NCBI GenBank assembly: GCA_013398275.1
Contig: VZSE01015608.1
Location: forward strand, 434,001 to 498,000
DNA from: Promerops cafer
Taxonomy: Eukaryota > Chordata > Aves > Passeriformes > Nectariniidae
Direction of reading: 5' to 3'
DNA length: 64,000 bases
Under the pieces are notes generated by a model, which was given only the letters and a program-made list of their open reading frames with translations, had not been told where the DNA came from and ran no database searches. The translations under genes were made by a program, and so were the position numbers. Shown here one piece after another: positions 13,975 to 26,617 of the stretch. Numbering within the stretch: the stretch's first letter is position 1; each line of letters opens with the position of its first letter.

Positions 13975-14134
13975 AAAATAATTCAGATTATAAAAAAAGG
14001 TCCTGTGCCTGAATAAAGCAGTCCATATTAAATTCCACCTGAATTTCTGTGGCCTGTGATTGGTGGTTTGGTTATGCCCCTGAAGTAGAGGCTTCAGCTG
14101 ACCCAGTTTGCTGTGATGGAGGACACTCAGCAGG
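13975..14134 (+). repeat. 160-bp direct duplication, copy B
   Basis: This is the second copy of the segment at 12826-12985, same orientation, offset by 1149 bp. Near identity contrasts with the decayed CR1 copies around it, so the duplication is young or is held similar by gene conversion; assembly artefact is also possible. Confidence 0.9.
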
Positions 14135-16299
14135 TACAAACCAGTCCCTGGTAGAGAAATAAGGCTTCAGACACACGACAAGTCTCACACACATGCCTGG
14201 CAGGAATTTTTGGTCCAGGACAGCACACTAAATGTCATCTGAATTTAAACTTCCAGACCACAGATGCTGGAGCAGTGAGGAAATCAGCACCGACTGCTTC
14301 AATTTACTGATCTGCTCCTATGGTACTGTGTTACTGGTTAATGAAGAGGCAGGTAGTAGGTACAGCATCTGTAAGAATTGCCTTGAGAAGAACAGCTTTT
14401 ATGTGCAAAGAGATATATGGTAGAGAAACAGAGTGGAATGTCAGAGGAGGGCTCAGCAGGCAGGGATGTCACAGACTGTGGACTTTGGGTGAAGGGGAGG
14501 GGAGCAGAGTCAGTGACTGGCCCAGCTAAGGATAAGCACTGTCTACATGCCCTTTGGCTGTGTTTGACGTCCCAGAGGGTGCCTTTTGGTTGCCTCTGGT
14601 AGCTCTGGGCCCTGACTCACTCGTGTTCTGCTCCTCGCCAGCTCTCTTGAGGAATCAGTAAGTCAAGTGGTCCCTGCTGTGTCCCCATGCCTTGTACAGC
14701 CCGGGCTGCAGGTCCATGGGCTCTCATTTCTCACTGGGTAACGTTTTGGCCTGCAGAAATAAGGAAGTGGGCAACCCTCCTGAACAGAGAGTGTGTTTTA
14801 ATGACCAAAAAGATGAGGCTGCTCAGTGCTTGCCCAGGAGCCCTCCAAGGAGGGTCAGCTGTAAGCCCAGGCAGGCAGGCAAAGCTAGCTGGGCAGGAGC
14901 AGTGCAAAGGCTGTGGGCTCGCTGGCTGCTTGGTTGGAGCAGCTGTTGTGCTGCTGCTCTATGACAGCAGCTCCCAAGCACTGCTGCTGCCCAAACACTA
15001 GGAAGTAACGTGCTGAATTAGCATGTTATCTCATCAGAAGACTTCTGCCTTGATTTTGCACATGAAATCTGTCACAAAGTATCTTGCAATTTACTATTAG
15101 CCCAAACATGAAGTATTTATAAAACTCCTAGAGATTTACAGGTTTTAATTCACTACATAACTCACAAAACTTAATTATACTACTTAAACTTGAAGAAATT
15201 AGATAAAATTTTATGGATTTGTTTCAATGCTTATGGTAAAAATAAAAAATCCAATTTCCATTTGTAGTGAAAATGACATTCCTGTTTTAACATGTATTTG
15301 CCAAGGAAACAGTACAACAGAAGACCATAAAGCTTTAATTATAACTGTTTAAAGTCCAGGGCCAGAACCTCCAAAGGAGACACTTGGTCTGCTAGGAAAA
15401 AGAAGAGCAAGCCTGCAGAGGAAATTTCATTTGTCAGCCCACATTTCCTCTGTTGTTACCCAGAAATGCAGTGTAACATAAACCTGCATCTAGATAGTAA
15501 AAGGAAAATATGAAAAGAAGTAGCTCTAGCTTTAGGTCTGAGCGTGTCTTTCCAAGACTTTACTCTTGGATCTGCCCTTGGTTCTCATCTTGCAGTTATT
15601 TTAATATGAAACTCAGTTTAAACAAAGATTTATGGCAGGAGACCAGGCCTTCCCAGCAGCTGAGTAGAAACTGAGGCTTTAGAGCAAATTAGGCCAAGCC
15701 AGCAACTCTTACAAGTAAAGACAGGCTTGCAGAGAAACTCTTTCACTGCTGCTGTGGGACATCCTGACAAACCTGTGGTAAGAAGTGTTAAATAGACTTT
15801 CAAAAAGATCTTAACTATAGAGGGAGAAGTACCTGTCTGTATATCTGCTGTGTTGCTGGCTGAAGTTCTCTTTCCATAGCAGGGAATTCCTTGATTTCAC
15901 ATGGTCACATGGAGAGTTTTTGAGGGAGCTTGGTGCCAGGGGACTGCATGGGGACGGAGGCATTAGGTATGCTCAATGCCATTCCTTTTACAGCCACTGC
16001 CTGTCTAGCTGAAAGGTTTTATTCGCTGTCCCAGCTCTCTCAGCCTTTCCTAACAGGAGAGATGCTGCAGTACCTCCATCACCTTTGTGACCCTTCATGT
16101 CTTCTTCCCAAGCACTAAAATATTCTCTGTCATTCCTTGGAGTAATTCTCATGATACTTAAGCTTCTCACAGAATCTCCTTTGACTCTTCTGCCACTTCT
16201 GTTGTCACGTGAAGCATCCTATGAAGAAACCTGGGATACAAGGTTTCTCAGACTCTCAGCTTTGTTATTCTGGACTATTTATTCTTTATAGCTAGTCTG
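14135..16299. other. Non-coding DNA, nothing recognised
   Basis: A moderately GC-rich patch at 14600-15000 gives two overlapping frames of 90 and 104 codons on the same strand, which is typical of composition and not of coding sequence. Confidence 0.55.
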
Positions 16300-16545
16300 A
16301 ATCTAGATATATCCTCTTCTAGTTTAAACTCTCTTTTAAACCCTCATCTAGATTAAAAACATTACTCCTTGTCATATTGCTACAGACCCTATTAAAAAGT
16401 CTGTCTCCATCTTTCTTATAATCCCCTTTAAGTATTGAAAGGCCACAATAAGATCTCCCTGGAGCCTTCCCTTGTCCTGACTATTAATTTATTCTAGACA
16501 TTTAGTCACTCCTTTATATTGTTCAAGCCTTTCCCATAACAGGAT
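16300..16545 (-). mobile_element. CR1 LINE fragment (minus strand), diverged
   Basis: The plus strand shows the reverse complement of the CR1 3' region: CTCCTTGTCATATTGCTACAG, AAAAGTCTGTCTCCATC, TTTCTTATAATCCCC, then AAGATCTCCCTGGAGCC, as separate recognisable blocks. It is considerably diverged and both ends are uncertain. Confidence 0.75.
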
Positions 16546-19500
16546 AAATCTGTCAATGTGAAGTCTGCAGGACTGTACATAGAGGACAAATAGTGCAGAG
16601 TTTTCTTAGCCCCCATTGTGGCACATCCTTTTTCCAAGTTTGCATGGATGAACACATCCATCACTTTGCAAAAGAAGTTCCTGAACTGTTCTCAGAAACT
16701 CTTTTCCTCAGCAACAAAATGTACCCATCTGTCTCCTCCGCTGTGCGCCTCAGGGTCTGGGCACAAGCTTGTTATTCCAGAGCAGGAACTGGTAAACTGC
16801 CATGGGGTTATTGCCGTGGTATAAAAGCTCTAGGACCAAAAACTGGTATAATCTTCTAAATGTATAATTTTTCTTTACAGGCACCCATCTGCATGGAGTG
16901 GGTTATTGGGTGGTTTTCTCATTTCATGCAAGATGTCAAATTTTGCTTGTGAATCATGCATTCCTCTTTCAGGGATTTATTGTAGTCTTTGCTGTCCCTG
17001 GATGTGTTTGTGGATAGCTCGACTGGTGACTGCTATGAGCCCTGTGACTATAAAGCAAAATGAGTTAAGCAAGAGTCAGTAAACTCTTTTGCTGTCCAGA
17101 GCAGCAGGAGGCCCAACAACTTCTTTCAGTTGAAGCTGGCACTGACACCAGGCAAATCCATTCTGTGAACAAACAGAAAATCAGTAAAGCATTAAAAGAC
17201 AGAAGCATCCAAAACCACTGAGGACAACAGGATTGGGAGGCCAGCATTTCCTTGAATCTGACCGGCAGAACCCTGAAGTCCTCAGTGTTGTGGCAGTCAT
17301 TCATAATTATTTTTGCTTGTACAATGTTGTAAACCAGTTAAAAAACGCTAACACATCTTGGGGAATAGCAAAAACTGAAGATTTGTTTCTTGTAAATAAA
17401 GTACACAGAATGTTTTGCCATTAGTTATCATCTGTTTACAGACAGAGTGAAATATTCATCATTAAAAGCCATAAAATATTGGAAGCTGTCTCAAAAATTA
17501 TTGTTAAAAGCTCCCAATGTGCTCTGTGGCATGTATTTTAGCAGAATGATTTTAATGAGAAAAGATGTTGCACCTTTAAAGTGAAACATTGGTTGGTCAA
17601 TATTCCACAATGATTCTGTCAGAATTTAAAAAAAATAGTATTTTTTTTCTAGTAGGAGAATTCGGAGAGCTTTCCTGCAGAACCCAAAACCATCCTAACC
17701 TGGTTTTGCTGGCAGGTAGTGCTCTACCTATGGCATATTGTCAGCTTTAGATTAGATAGTTTAGACACGGCTGGAGCAGCTTTGGGACAAATTGTTTTAC
17801 TTTCTTGTGCTTCAGTGTCTGTAACTGTAAGCCAGGGACAATAAGGATGAGCTCTTCTGGAGCTTCTTGAACCCTCTGACTGAAAGGTTAAAGATGGGTT
17901 TTCACTATTCCTATTAATACTCTTTTGTGATTGTGGTATAAAGGCGAGAATTTTCCCCTGTGCAGTGCTAGGTCAAGTGTGTTTGAGGCTGTCTTCAGTT
18001 CTCATTCAGTCAGTGGCTTTAGGAGCCTGGGCTCATGCTCTCAGACTTAGCCTTTCATTAGTGCTCCTTTTGATGTAAGCCTGAGAGGGCAGTGACAAGC
18101 TTGCTTCAAGCTGGAGATGCAATTCCCTCAGTGCAGCATCTCTTACAGCCTGCGAGCTCTAACCCTGCTGTACTTTTAACTGGCAGATAACCCTGTGGCT
18201 GGGACAAAGTGACAGGAGCTTCATCTCTGCTTTGCTTTCCTCTGGTCCAATGCTGGCTTTGGAAGCCAGCTCTGGAGATACAACGCATGTGCAAAGTGAC
18301 TGTCAGCTACACTAACTGTGTCCCCAGCACAGAGATAAATTCTGCCCCGGGTTTTAGGGCCAAGGAGTCATAGGAAGTACAATGCAGAGAACAGCTCCTA
18401 TGATCAAGGCCTGACTCACTGAGAGTATCAACCCAGCAGGACCAGAGCATCCTCACCAGCAGGCTGAGCATTGGAAAATGCCAGTGGAGTCAGCAAGACA
18501 TGTAACTGGATGGGTTGGGCCTAATGTGTGATAATGGGAAATGAAGGGAATAGAAATTACTAAATATAGCTTATTTACAAAGTGAAGCACAGAAGATGAA
18601 TGTTCCTATTCAAGATGCATATTTACATGTATATATAGAATTTGTAGGTGTACAGTTGATGTATATAAATGTATATTTGTGTATGTGTACATTTACTCAG
18701 TAGAGCTAAATATTAGCAACATCAATACTAAAATCATTATTGCATTAGAAAAGCCCCCACAGAAGAACTTCTCTAGCTACTGTGAGACAGAAATGGTTGA
18801 TCTCCTGCTGGGTTTACACAGCCTAAATATAGCTCAAAAGATGTTTCTGACACACTTGTCTCTCTTTTTGGTTGTCAAATGTACTCTGAGTAAGAGTACC
18901 CCGGAGAAAGGGGTTTCTGTGCTCTCAACATGCAGTCCTATTTCCTGTGAAGTAAATGGGAAAGCAGCCTTGAAGAATGTGAGTCATCAGATCTGACAAG
19001 CTGAAACCACTAGGCAGAGGCAAGGCAGATGGAGATGTAAATGCAATTCAGGCTGAACAGACATTTTAAAAATGTGGCATTGTCTCATCTTTCTCGTCTT
19101 TGGTCATTTAGTTTAAATAAGTCCCCTTTGGTGGGCAGGACACTGACATTTTCCTTTCAGTTCAGCAAAGCAGTGTTTGCTATGTGCCTGCATCAATTAT
19201 CTACCCCTACATCAGCCAAGATACACTTGCTGTGTGCTAGTTTGGTCAGTGAAGCACCATGTCTGGGCCACCACCCTGCCCTCAGCAAGCAGTTACTGTG
19301 TGAACACTCAGAGCTGGGCACCCGACAGAGCAGCTTCCAGCTTGTGCAAGACATCGGTGCAAACCTGCTGCAACACAACACGTAAAGATGAGTGAAGTGG
19401 GTGTTCTCTGAGTTTAGCTTATCCCAGGGACAAGGAAAAGTATATGGTTTCCTTTCTTTCTATAAGTAGGTCCAGTCAAGTCTGATATTGATTTCTACAA

Positions 19501-20580
19501 GGGCAGCAACAGATGCTAAATCAATAGCAACGAGCAGCATCACAGAGAATGCCAGTTTGTCCAGACAGACTTGAGTCCTGCTCTTGAATGAAAAGGCAAC
19601 ATGTGAAACTTTGTGGGCAGCTCTTCCTAGGAAACACCACCCTCATCAGATGACTAAGGGTACATGCCTGAGAATCCAGCTCTGCATTTTCTGTACAATG
19701 AAATTCTCTCCACTTACCGAATTTTGCTGCTTTCAAAACCCTACACAAAGTTCAGATCCTTGGTTTTGAGAAAATCTGCTTTGCCTGACACTGGTAGTTA
19801 CATATATTGGTGTATCACTTCAGACCTGCACAGCTGACCTGTGTAACTGCACCAAGTGGAGAGTGAATGGGCAACCTCAAGGATTTCCCCACACCTCTGT
19901 AAAATTGTCAGCTGAGCGGCTGACAGCAAGAAATTCACCACACTGCCTACTGACAATTGAAAGTACAGTGGCATAAGGGAGTTACATCACTTTAAAACTG
20001 GCTTCAGGGTCCGATTCTTTCACTGTGCTTTTAGTAACAAGTTCATGATTGTCTTATGGCAATTTCCTGTATTTTTTTTTCAAGTTATTTATTGGTGTCT
20101 AACAAGTTCTGAAGTATAATGGTATTAATTAATCTAAAAAATTGCAGTGGGGCATTTGACTCCAGAATCAATGTGCCATTGCTTTCAGGTGACTCTGAGT
20201 GACTGGCAGTAACCCATCAGGCCAGGCACTGGCCTTGCCTGCAATCCTGTCACAGGCGATGCTCCACCCCTGTACCTTGGGTGGAATGAGACCCAGGCTA
20301 TGCAGGTGTAGAATTGTTCTTTAGAGTCACACCAGTGCCTTTTCCCAGGGCTGGAAGGCGACAAGCCAGCAGGAGCCATTGCAGTCCTATCTCCCAGCAG
20401 CCCAGGACCGAGCTCCATGTCCCCCATCAGCTCTGTGCCGCACTGCTTCGAGACCTCAGGGTGTTACAGCCAGGTCCTCCAGCTGTCCCCAGTGGGCAGT
20501 ACCTGTCCTGTGCCTTGCTGCCATTATGGTATGGGGCTGCTCAGGCCAAAGAGGCTGTGCAGCTGGGCACACTGAAATAA
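16546..20580. other. Non-coding DNA, nothing recognised apart from a TA/TG tract
   Basis: Frames of up to 114 codons (19041-19385) have no recognisable domain and overlap other frames of similar length. The region 20200-20570 is more GC-rich without a clear reason. Confidence 0.55.
18630..18692 (+). repeat. TA/TG-rich low-complexity stretch
   Basis: Alternating GTATATATAG, GTATATAAATG and GTGTATGTGTAC form an imperfect purine-pyrimidine alternating tract. Confidence 0.6.
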
Positions 20581-21443
20581 TGTAAAGGGGGATGGTGCCT
20601 TTACGTTATGTAAATTACAGGTCCCGCATACTGCTTATCATAAAATTCCCATTGTATGTAACGATGTGTGATGGACTGAACTTTGCTTGGATGGGCTGGT
20701 TGAGCTCTGCTGTTGTTTCCCTCATAACATGGGACTGATGTCTTAAACAAAGCATGTTTGTGCAGATAAGGTAAAAGGCTGTTAAGAAGCCTATCCTGCA
20801 GAGATGAGGTAATGCTTTTCATCATACCAATTTCCTCTCCCCCAGTAAGGCTGACAGCATAAAACTCCCTCCCAGGGCAGGTACTGGGCACTCACACAGA
20901 GGCCTGAAGCTATTCCTCCCTAAGGAGGCACAACTGGCACAGTTAGAAACAGGGCCAAAGAAGCAATCATGTCATTGGAAGGGGCCACAAACCATAAAAA
21001 GACCCCCAAAGAAAATCCCTCCCTGGGGGAAGTACTGGGGAATTCCCACATAAGCCTGAATATATATAAGCTGTCTAAATCTTTGTTGTGTGGGTGCTGG
21101 CCCCAAGAGATCAAGACTGCTAGGATGACTCCAACCATGGACCTCAAAATTGCAACAATCAAGTCTTTTTGCTGCATCCATGGGCGGTGACATCCTTCCT
21201 CCCCACTATCTACTCTTGTCCTTTCCTTCTCCTTCTTTCTTCTCCTTACATATTTTCTTTGTCATATTTTTATAATTATATAGAGAAGAACCAAAATGGC
21301 TACATACCTCCTTTCCAGTGCAACCAAATTATTTTAAAATAAACTTGCCTCAAAAATGTACACTGGTCACTCAGTGTCATTTTACTCTAATCCACCCAAG
21401 GGATCTATTGACAAGTACCCTGCTTTAGAGGTGGGTTGTAACA
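20581..21443 (+). mobile_element. Possible solo LTR of an endogenous retrovirus; boundaries uncertain
   Basis: The segment shows LTR-like order: two diverged copies of a roughly 50-bp motif (about 20860-20910 and 21010-21060, both with TACTGGG and GCCTGAA), a TATATATAA box at about 21060-21070, an AATAAA at 21338-21343, and an end in TTGTAACA at 21443. I chose a TG start at 20581, but TGTTACAGCC at 20462 would pair better with the 3' end. No target-site duplication was found for either choice. No coding region is associated. Confidence 0.4.
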
Positions 21444-22761
21444 CTAAGCTAGGAAGTAGTACACATTAAAATATTCAGAATAATAGGCATTTATTTTCAG
21501 TACTATTTTCATTAAATATTGGTATAATATATCCATGTCTGAGGTAATAAATTAAAAATAAACTCAAGATTTCAGTCCCATATTTGTGCTGCATATTTTT
21601 TCTACCATTATACATAATTTTGAAGCAAACACACACAGTCTGTAATTCTGAATGCAGCTAGGATATTGTTTTAACACAGTCACTTTTTGTTTCACTATAA
21701 TTTTGCTGAGAATGGTTATTGCATGATACACTTTTAATAGACATTTTAGTTATACTAGAGTTTTCTATTAAATCACACATATCGTAATTATAGGAAGATG
21801 GGCATGAAGATGTGCTTTGAGCCAAGGATGGCAAATATTGAATCAGTGATAGCACATACTGCAGGATTATTGTCTGCCTTCACTAGAGCCCAGATCCAGC
21901 AAAGCCATTTCAGTGTGTGCTTAGTTTTAGACACGAGTCATTTCAGTGTCATCCATGGCCTTAATTTTTGCTGAATCAAGGACTAGCCAAATCTGTAGAA
22001 CTAAATTAATAGATTTCTTTAGCTGTGTGTTATTTGAAAACAGGTTTGCTGGTTTCATATTTTGCAAGATATTTTGTAATGACCTCTGTAAGATTGTTCA
22101 TATCAGTGAAGCACCCATGAAAGTTTCTAACCTGGTTCATAAATACACTATGAAAAAATAAGCAGCTACAATGACTCTCTTCTACACATTTTGTTAAAAG
22201 TAACACCTGGTTTGAAAAGTTGTTAAAGTAATTTTTTCCATGGTAAAATATATTTAAAAAAATAAACTCTTAATTTAATCATCTTCCATCAAACATATAA
22301 GCATGTTAAAGGGCGGGGCATACTTCAGGTATTTTCATTTATAAATGCAAGAGATCAAGTATATCAATCTTTTGCACCTAAATGCTGGTGGTAGTAAGGC
22401 CCTTTCAGCTAAGTCTCCATCAAGCCCAACATCAGTGAGCTAAAGAAACAAACAAACACAAATTTTGCTTGCATATAGCTTCTTCATAATTCTGAATAAA
22501 AAAAAAATAAAAATCCTCCCTGCTTAGAAAAGAATTCTTATTTAACTGCTGACATTAAAAAGTATACCTCACTTCCATGTTAAGTTTCATCAGTGATTGT
22601 GAATGTAAAGGATTTAAACACTCACTAAAATTGCTGTGGCATGCCATTAGACTCTTAATGTTCATAAATTGTGCTAATTCCCATTTAAATCAGGAAGCTA
22701 CAGTTTAGAGTTAGAGCTAATGGTTGTCTTAGTGTTAAAGGTCTATTTCCACCAGATTTTC
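21444..22761. other. AT-rich DNA immediately 3' of PANX2
   Basis: It may hold part of the PANX2 3' UTR if the polyadenylation signal near 22762 is not used. No repeat or coding feature seen. Confidence 0.5.
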
Positions 22762-22767
22762 TTTATT
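22762..22767 (-). promoter_or_regulatory. PANX2: Candidate PANX2 polyadenylation signal AATAAA
   Basis: The minus strand reads AATAAA here, about 170 nt after the PANX2 stop codon. It is the first canonical hexamer downstream; another lies near 21490. No strong GU-rich element follows, so a longer 3' UTR is possible. Confidence 0.4.
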
Positions 22768-22935
22768 CTGTTTTGCAAATGGCTGGCTGTGCTTATGATG
22801 AGATCCTGACAAACCGTTTGGTGTTATTACCAGAAGCTATAGTCTGTGAGAAAACTCTCCATGCTCATGCAGTGAGTTGCATTGCTGGGGGACCCTGGCC
22901 GGCGCTGCCGGGCTCGCGGGCCTGGCCCGGGGCCT

Positions 22936-23297
22936 TCAGTACTCCACGGAGCTCACGATCGCCATCGGCTCGTCAAACGTGGCCAGCCTGATCTGCTTCG
23001 GGGTGGGGATGGAGAGCATTTCCCCGGGGTCAGTCGGTGAGTGAATCCCATTGTCCATCATATTTGAAACTTCCTCCTCATGGTCCTCGTACAGCGTGTT
23101 GATGTGCAGCAAAGGGTGGGCTGGGTTGCAGCTCAGTGCAGGTGTCGGCTCTGGCTTGACCTGGTTCAAAGCCATGCTGGTGGCAGCAGCAGTTGTGGCT
23201 ATGTGGTTGTGGTTACACGTGACAAAAGCCGCAGCAGCAGGCACAGTTCTGCATGTCTCAGAGGAGTATAGGATCTCTTTTGCAGGATGAGGGGTGT
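22936..23297 (-). CDS. PANX2: Pannexin 2, coding exon 3 (C-terminal end and stop)
   Basis: This last coding exon completes Asp560 and encodes residues 561-679, ending in TGA at 22938-22936. The acceptor is minus-strand TTCTCTTTTAG at 23308-23298. The identifying blocks are HPLLHINTLYE, IPTPKQIRLATFDEP and the terminal VSSVEY. They match the human C-terminus (HPLLHINTLYE, ATFDEP and a closing ST-V-E-aromatic). The 5' two-thirds of the exon is poorly conserved: an alanine-, threonine- and histidine-rich stretch replaces the proline-rich region I recall in mammals, consistent with a disordered cytoplasmic tail. Just downstream of the stop the DNA turns very GC-rich for about 45 bp, then AT-rich. 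The exact phase match with exon 2 (AAA G | AC) supports this as the constitutive 3' exon. Confidence 0.95.
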
Positions 23298-25165
23298 CTA
23301 AAAGAGAACAAAACAGACAGATAAAGGACAGGTAGTCTTTCACCATTCCAGTCCATCAGCGAGGAGTGTCCTGAACCAATAGAAGTCATTGGCAGTCTTG
23401 CCACCGATTTCAGTGGGATCAGAAGAGGATCCCAAACTGAATTTTCTTGGGACCCTTTGAGAAATCCAAACAGGACTGTTTCAAAACAACAGGGTTGTAA
23501 GCTCAGGGAAACAGGACAAACAAGAAGTGGGGTTTGTAAATCTCACTCTTTTTTATGCATGCTCATGCTTCCTTATGTGAATGGTATTTTTGTAAAATGA
23601 GGAAAAATAACAACTGAAAAGCATATTTATTCCCCTCTCCAGTCTGGCCAGTGTTTTTTAAACCGTATGATTTAATGTTTTGACAAATGTAATGACTATT
23701 GAAATCCACAGGACGGAATACAAAAGGCACTGATGTTTTCAGTGGGAAAAACTAGTGGTTACACATTGTAAGCCACTTGTCTTTAGAAAGAACTCAGCAA
23801 TTTGTCATAAACTGAAGTCTCTTTCCAGAAATTGTAAGTCTGCCTTACCTGATGGACTGCAATGTAGGTCTAACTCAAAAACCAAGTTGAAAATTTTTAA
23901 CGTGAATGGGGAGTCACAGAGCCCCAAAATTCCAGGAATTATTTTTTGCCCTTAAAATATTCAAGCAGTAGTTTAGATGAAGGTAATTGAACCAGAAAAC
24001 TCCAGTAGTTTTGAGGAGTTGAAATCAGAGCAGGTGACTGGATAAGGAATGGTGTAGAATAGCTCACATGCACATTGGGGAGTTGGAGGGCTCTAAGGAG
24101 CATAGGGATTTGGAAGTGACAGAAACTTTTATACCTCAAATCACTTCTTTGCTGGGCAGTGGGGTGACGGTAGAGGTCAGTCTGTCGAAGCCCAGAGGGA
24201 GGTCTTAGCTTGTAATGAGATGAGAGCCATTGCTTTAAGTACGTACAGATTTTTCTGTAACTTCAACTGCATAGTGCTTCTTTCTTATGTCAGTAGCTTA
24301 CAAAAATAAACAACAAGATATCTGTCTATCAGTTTATTTACTAATCTATTACTTTTCTTAATGTTCAAATGGCTTTCCTCATCATCCTAGCACCTAGCAA
24401 TTATTGATATATTTGAAACACTCCTTTGAGTTAAGGAAGGGACATGCTCTACAAGACACACATGGAACCAAGGCACAGAAAGAGCATCTCCTGTGAGACC
24501 ACACAGGAAGGGAATGGCAGAAATCCTGAATCCCTGACCAGCACCCACACTTCAGAACATCCATCCTCTGGTCCACATAAGACACCAGACAATTTAAAGT
24601 AAGCGCGAAGAACAATGTCAACAAGCTGAGTTTTGATTTTCTAGGTGACAAACGTATGCCAACCCCTAAGAGCTGGCAGTCTAAGAGATCTTTTGTCCAC
24701 AGGCATCTTTACTGCCACTCTCACACACCCCTAAGGGGCTATTACTGCTCAGGGCACTGGTCATCTACCATGGCAGTTACCATATGACTTGAAAATAAGG
24801 CAGGTTTGAAATGTGCCAGGTGCTGGTGGAGCAAGAAGGGTGTCATGGAAGCCAAATCCTCCTCATTTCCTTGGCAAGGCATGACCACATTCGTACTTGT
24901 GAAAACCTGCTTACATTTGAAACATTACCCACACCAACAGCCTGCAGCCTGTTTTGTACAGCTCTACCTGTAATAATCCTTACTCTCCACATAGTTGTTA
25001 AAGAGAGAGAACCTCTATTTCTGAGACCTGCAAGCCTTGAGATTACTAGCTATCCCCAAATCTAGCAAGTTAGGTCAAACAGCTTCAATAAACTCTTGAG
25101 TCCCTTAAGATTGCTATGTAAATTATGACCTGTGGAGGTGGTATGGGCATAATGACATACTGTAC
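23298..25165 (-). other. PANX2: PANX2 intron 2 (about 1.9 kb)
   Basis: The donor is GTACAG at 25165-25160 and the acceptor is TTTTAG ending at 23298; the intron splits codon 560 after its first base. Its 5' end stays open in the exon 2 frame for 34 residues before a stop at about 25062, so retention would give a 593-residue protein with a different end. I see no repeat or extra exon in the rest. Confidence 0.9.
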
Positions 25166-26617
25166 CTTTGAGAGACGAGGTAACATGCACTACAACATTC
25201 TCTTCCTGGTTTAAAAATCCACCCTCTTGGCTTTTTGATGTAGGCATCGAGGGGATGGCTTGAACCTCTGGCTTGGGTTTTTTGCTACTAAGTATATATG
25301 GATGGACATCCAAGGAAAAGTGCCGAGTGTGCTTTTTTTCACTGCTTGTGCTTGGGATGGCGTTTGGCTCGCTCTTATGAGCGGAGGATTGCTGTGAGGT
25401 TTTTGCAGCAGACTCCAACAAAGGAGCTATAAGGCTGTCTGTCGCTGTTTTTCTCCGCACAGGCTTCGGCTTATCAGGCTTGTGGTTCTCAACCTTCATA
25501 ATGGCTAACTGCTCCTTGAATGGCTGGGGAAGCGGATTGGTAGTCGGGATCCATTTCATCTTCTTCCTTGGTCTCTTAATGATGAGCTGTTCATTAGCAT
25601 CAATGTCTGCTGGATCAACACTTGGGTCTATGGTCTGAATCCCCGAATCACGCATGGTTGGAGTGGCATCGTGATTGGACTGGGCCAATGCTGCGAGCAG
25701 CTGGCGTACCACATTGTCGTACATCAGATCGCTTTCATTTGTAATAAAATCCAGACGGTTCAATGATTTTATGTGGTCCCTGTTTTCATTACAAAACATG
25801 GCCAAAATATTGATATCACAAAACTGGGATTTCTGCCACTGTTTCTTGGTCTTTATTCCAACTTTGTTCAGTTTATCAAATATGAAGTTAGACTTGCGAA
25901 ATATGAAGAGGTGAATCAAGTTGATGAGGATTATCAAGTTCATGAAGCAGAGGAGAACAATATCTACACCAGCAATAATCCGCTGGAGCTGGACAGATGG
26001 CAGTTTACAGTTCACTCTGATGTGCAATTTGGAGCTGCTCGTTTTGTCTGGAGGCTCACCTAGTGCACATGTAAATTCATTTTGCTTCTGTGTAGCATAG
26101 TAGGTGGATAAGTATGTGATTGGTATGATGCTTAAAAAGATGATGAACAGATGTCTTGCAAGATAAAGCTTAGCTAAGAAGTTACTTCGTCCTCTTCTTT
26201 CCAGATATTTCTCAAACAAGTTCTGCTCAGGGCTTTTTTCCTTCTCTGCATTCTCAATGATTTCTCTTTTCTCTCTCTCAGTTATCCCTGGGCCTTTGGA
26301 CTGAATCTGTTTCTCTATTTTTGGTGCCCGCCCTTCAGCTGCACGGTGGTAGCAGTTATCGATCTCCTGAAGCAAAAAATTAAGCTCTGAAGTCAGTCGA
26401 GTGGAGGCCAGAAATTCCCAGCCCAGAGCTGGAATGTACATTATCCCAGCAAAAGCCAGCAGTGCATAAGGTAGGAACTTATGCTCAAACAAGGAGGGCC
26501 AGTGGCTGGCTTCAACTCCTGGCAAGGCATCTTTTAATTCTGTCCAACAATATCCTCTGGCATACAAGGCTTGATCGCGGGTGAAGTTGTGTGGTGTGTA
26601 ACAGTATATTGGCTCCT
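25166..26617 (-). CDS. PANX2: Pannexin 2, coding exon 2 (channel core and most of the C-terminal tail)
   Basis: This 1452-nt exon completes codon 76 and encodes residues 76-559 plus the first base of codon 560. The first extracellular loop carries Cys81 and Cys99, an N-glycosylation sequon at Asn86 (NFT), and Arg89, which I recall as the pore-constriction residue of human PANX2. Transmembrane segment 2 is at about 123-144, segment 3 at 229-249 and segment 4 at 290-314. The second extracellular loop carries Cys259 and Cys279. The intracellular loop (about 145-228) is highly charged, with KIEKQIQSKGPGITEREKRE. After segment 4 comes the long tail typical of PANX2, including FCDINILAMFCNENRDHIKS and a basic cluster at 423-431. 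The acceptor is a clean pyrimidine-rich tract ending in CAG (26620-26618), and the donor is GTACAG after AAAG. An ATG at 26651 lies in intron 1 and is not the start; the frame also runs past the donor to a stop at 25062. Confidence 0.98.
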
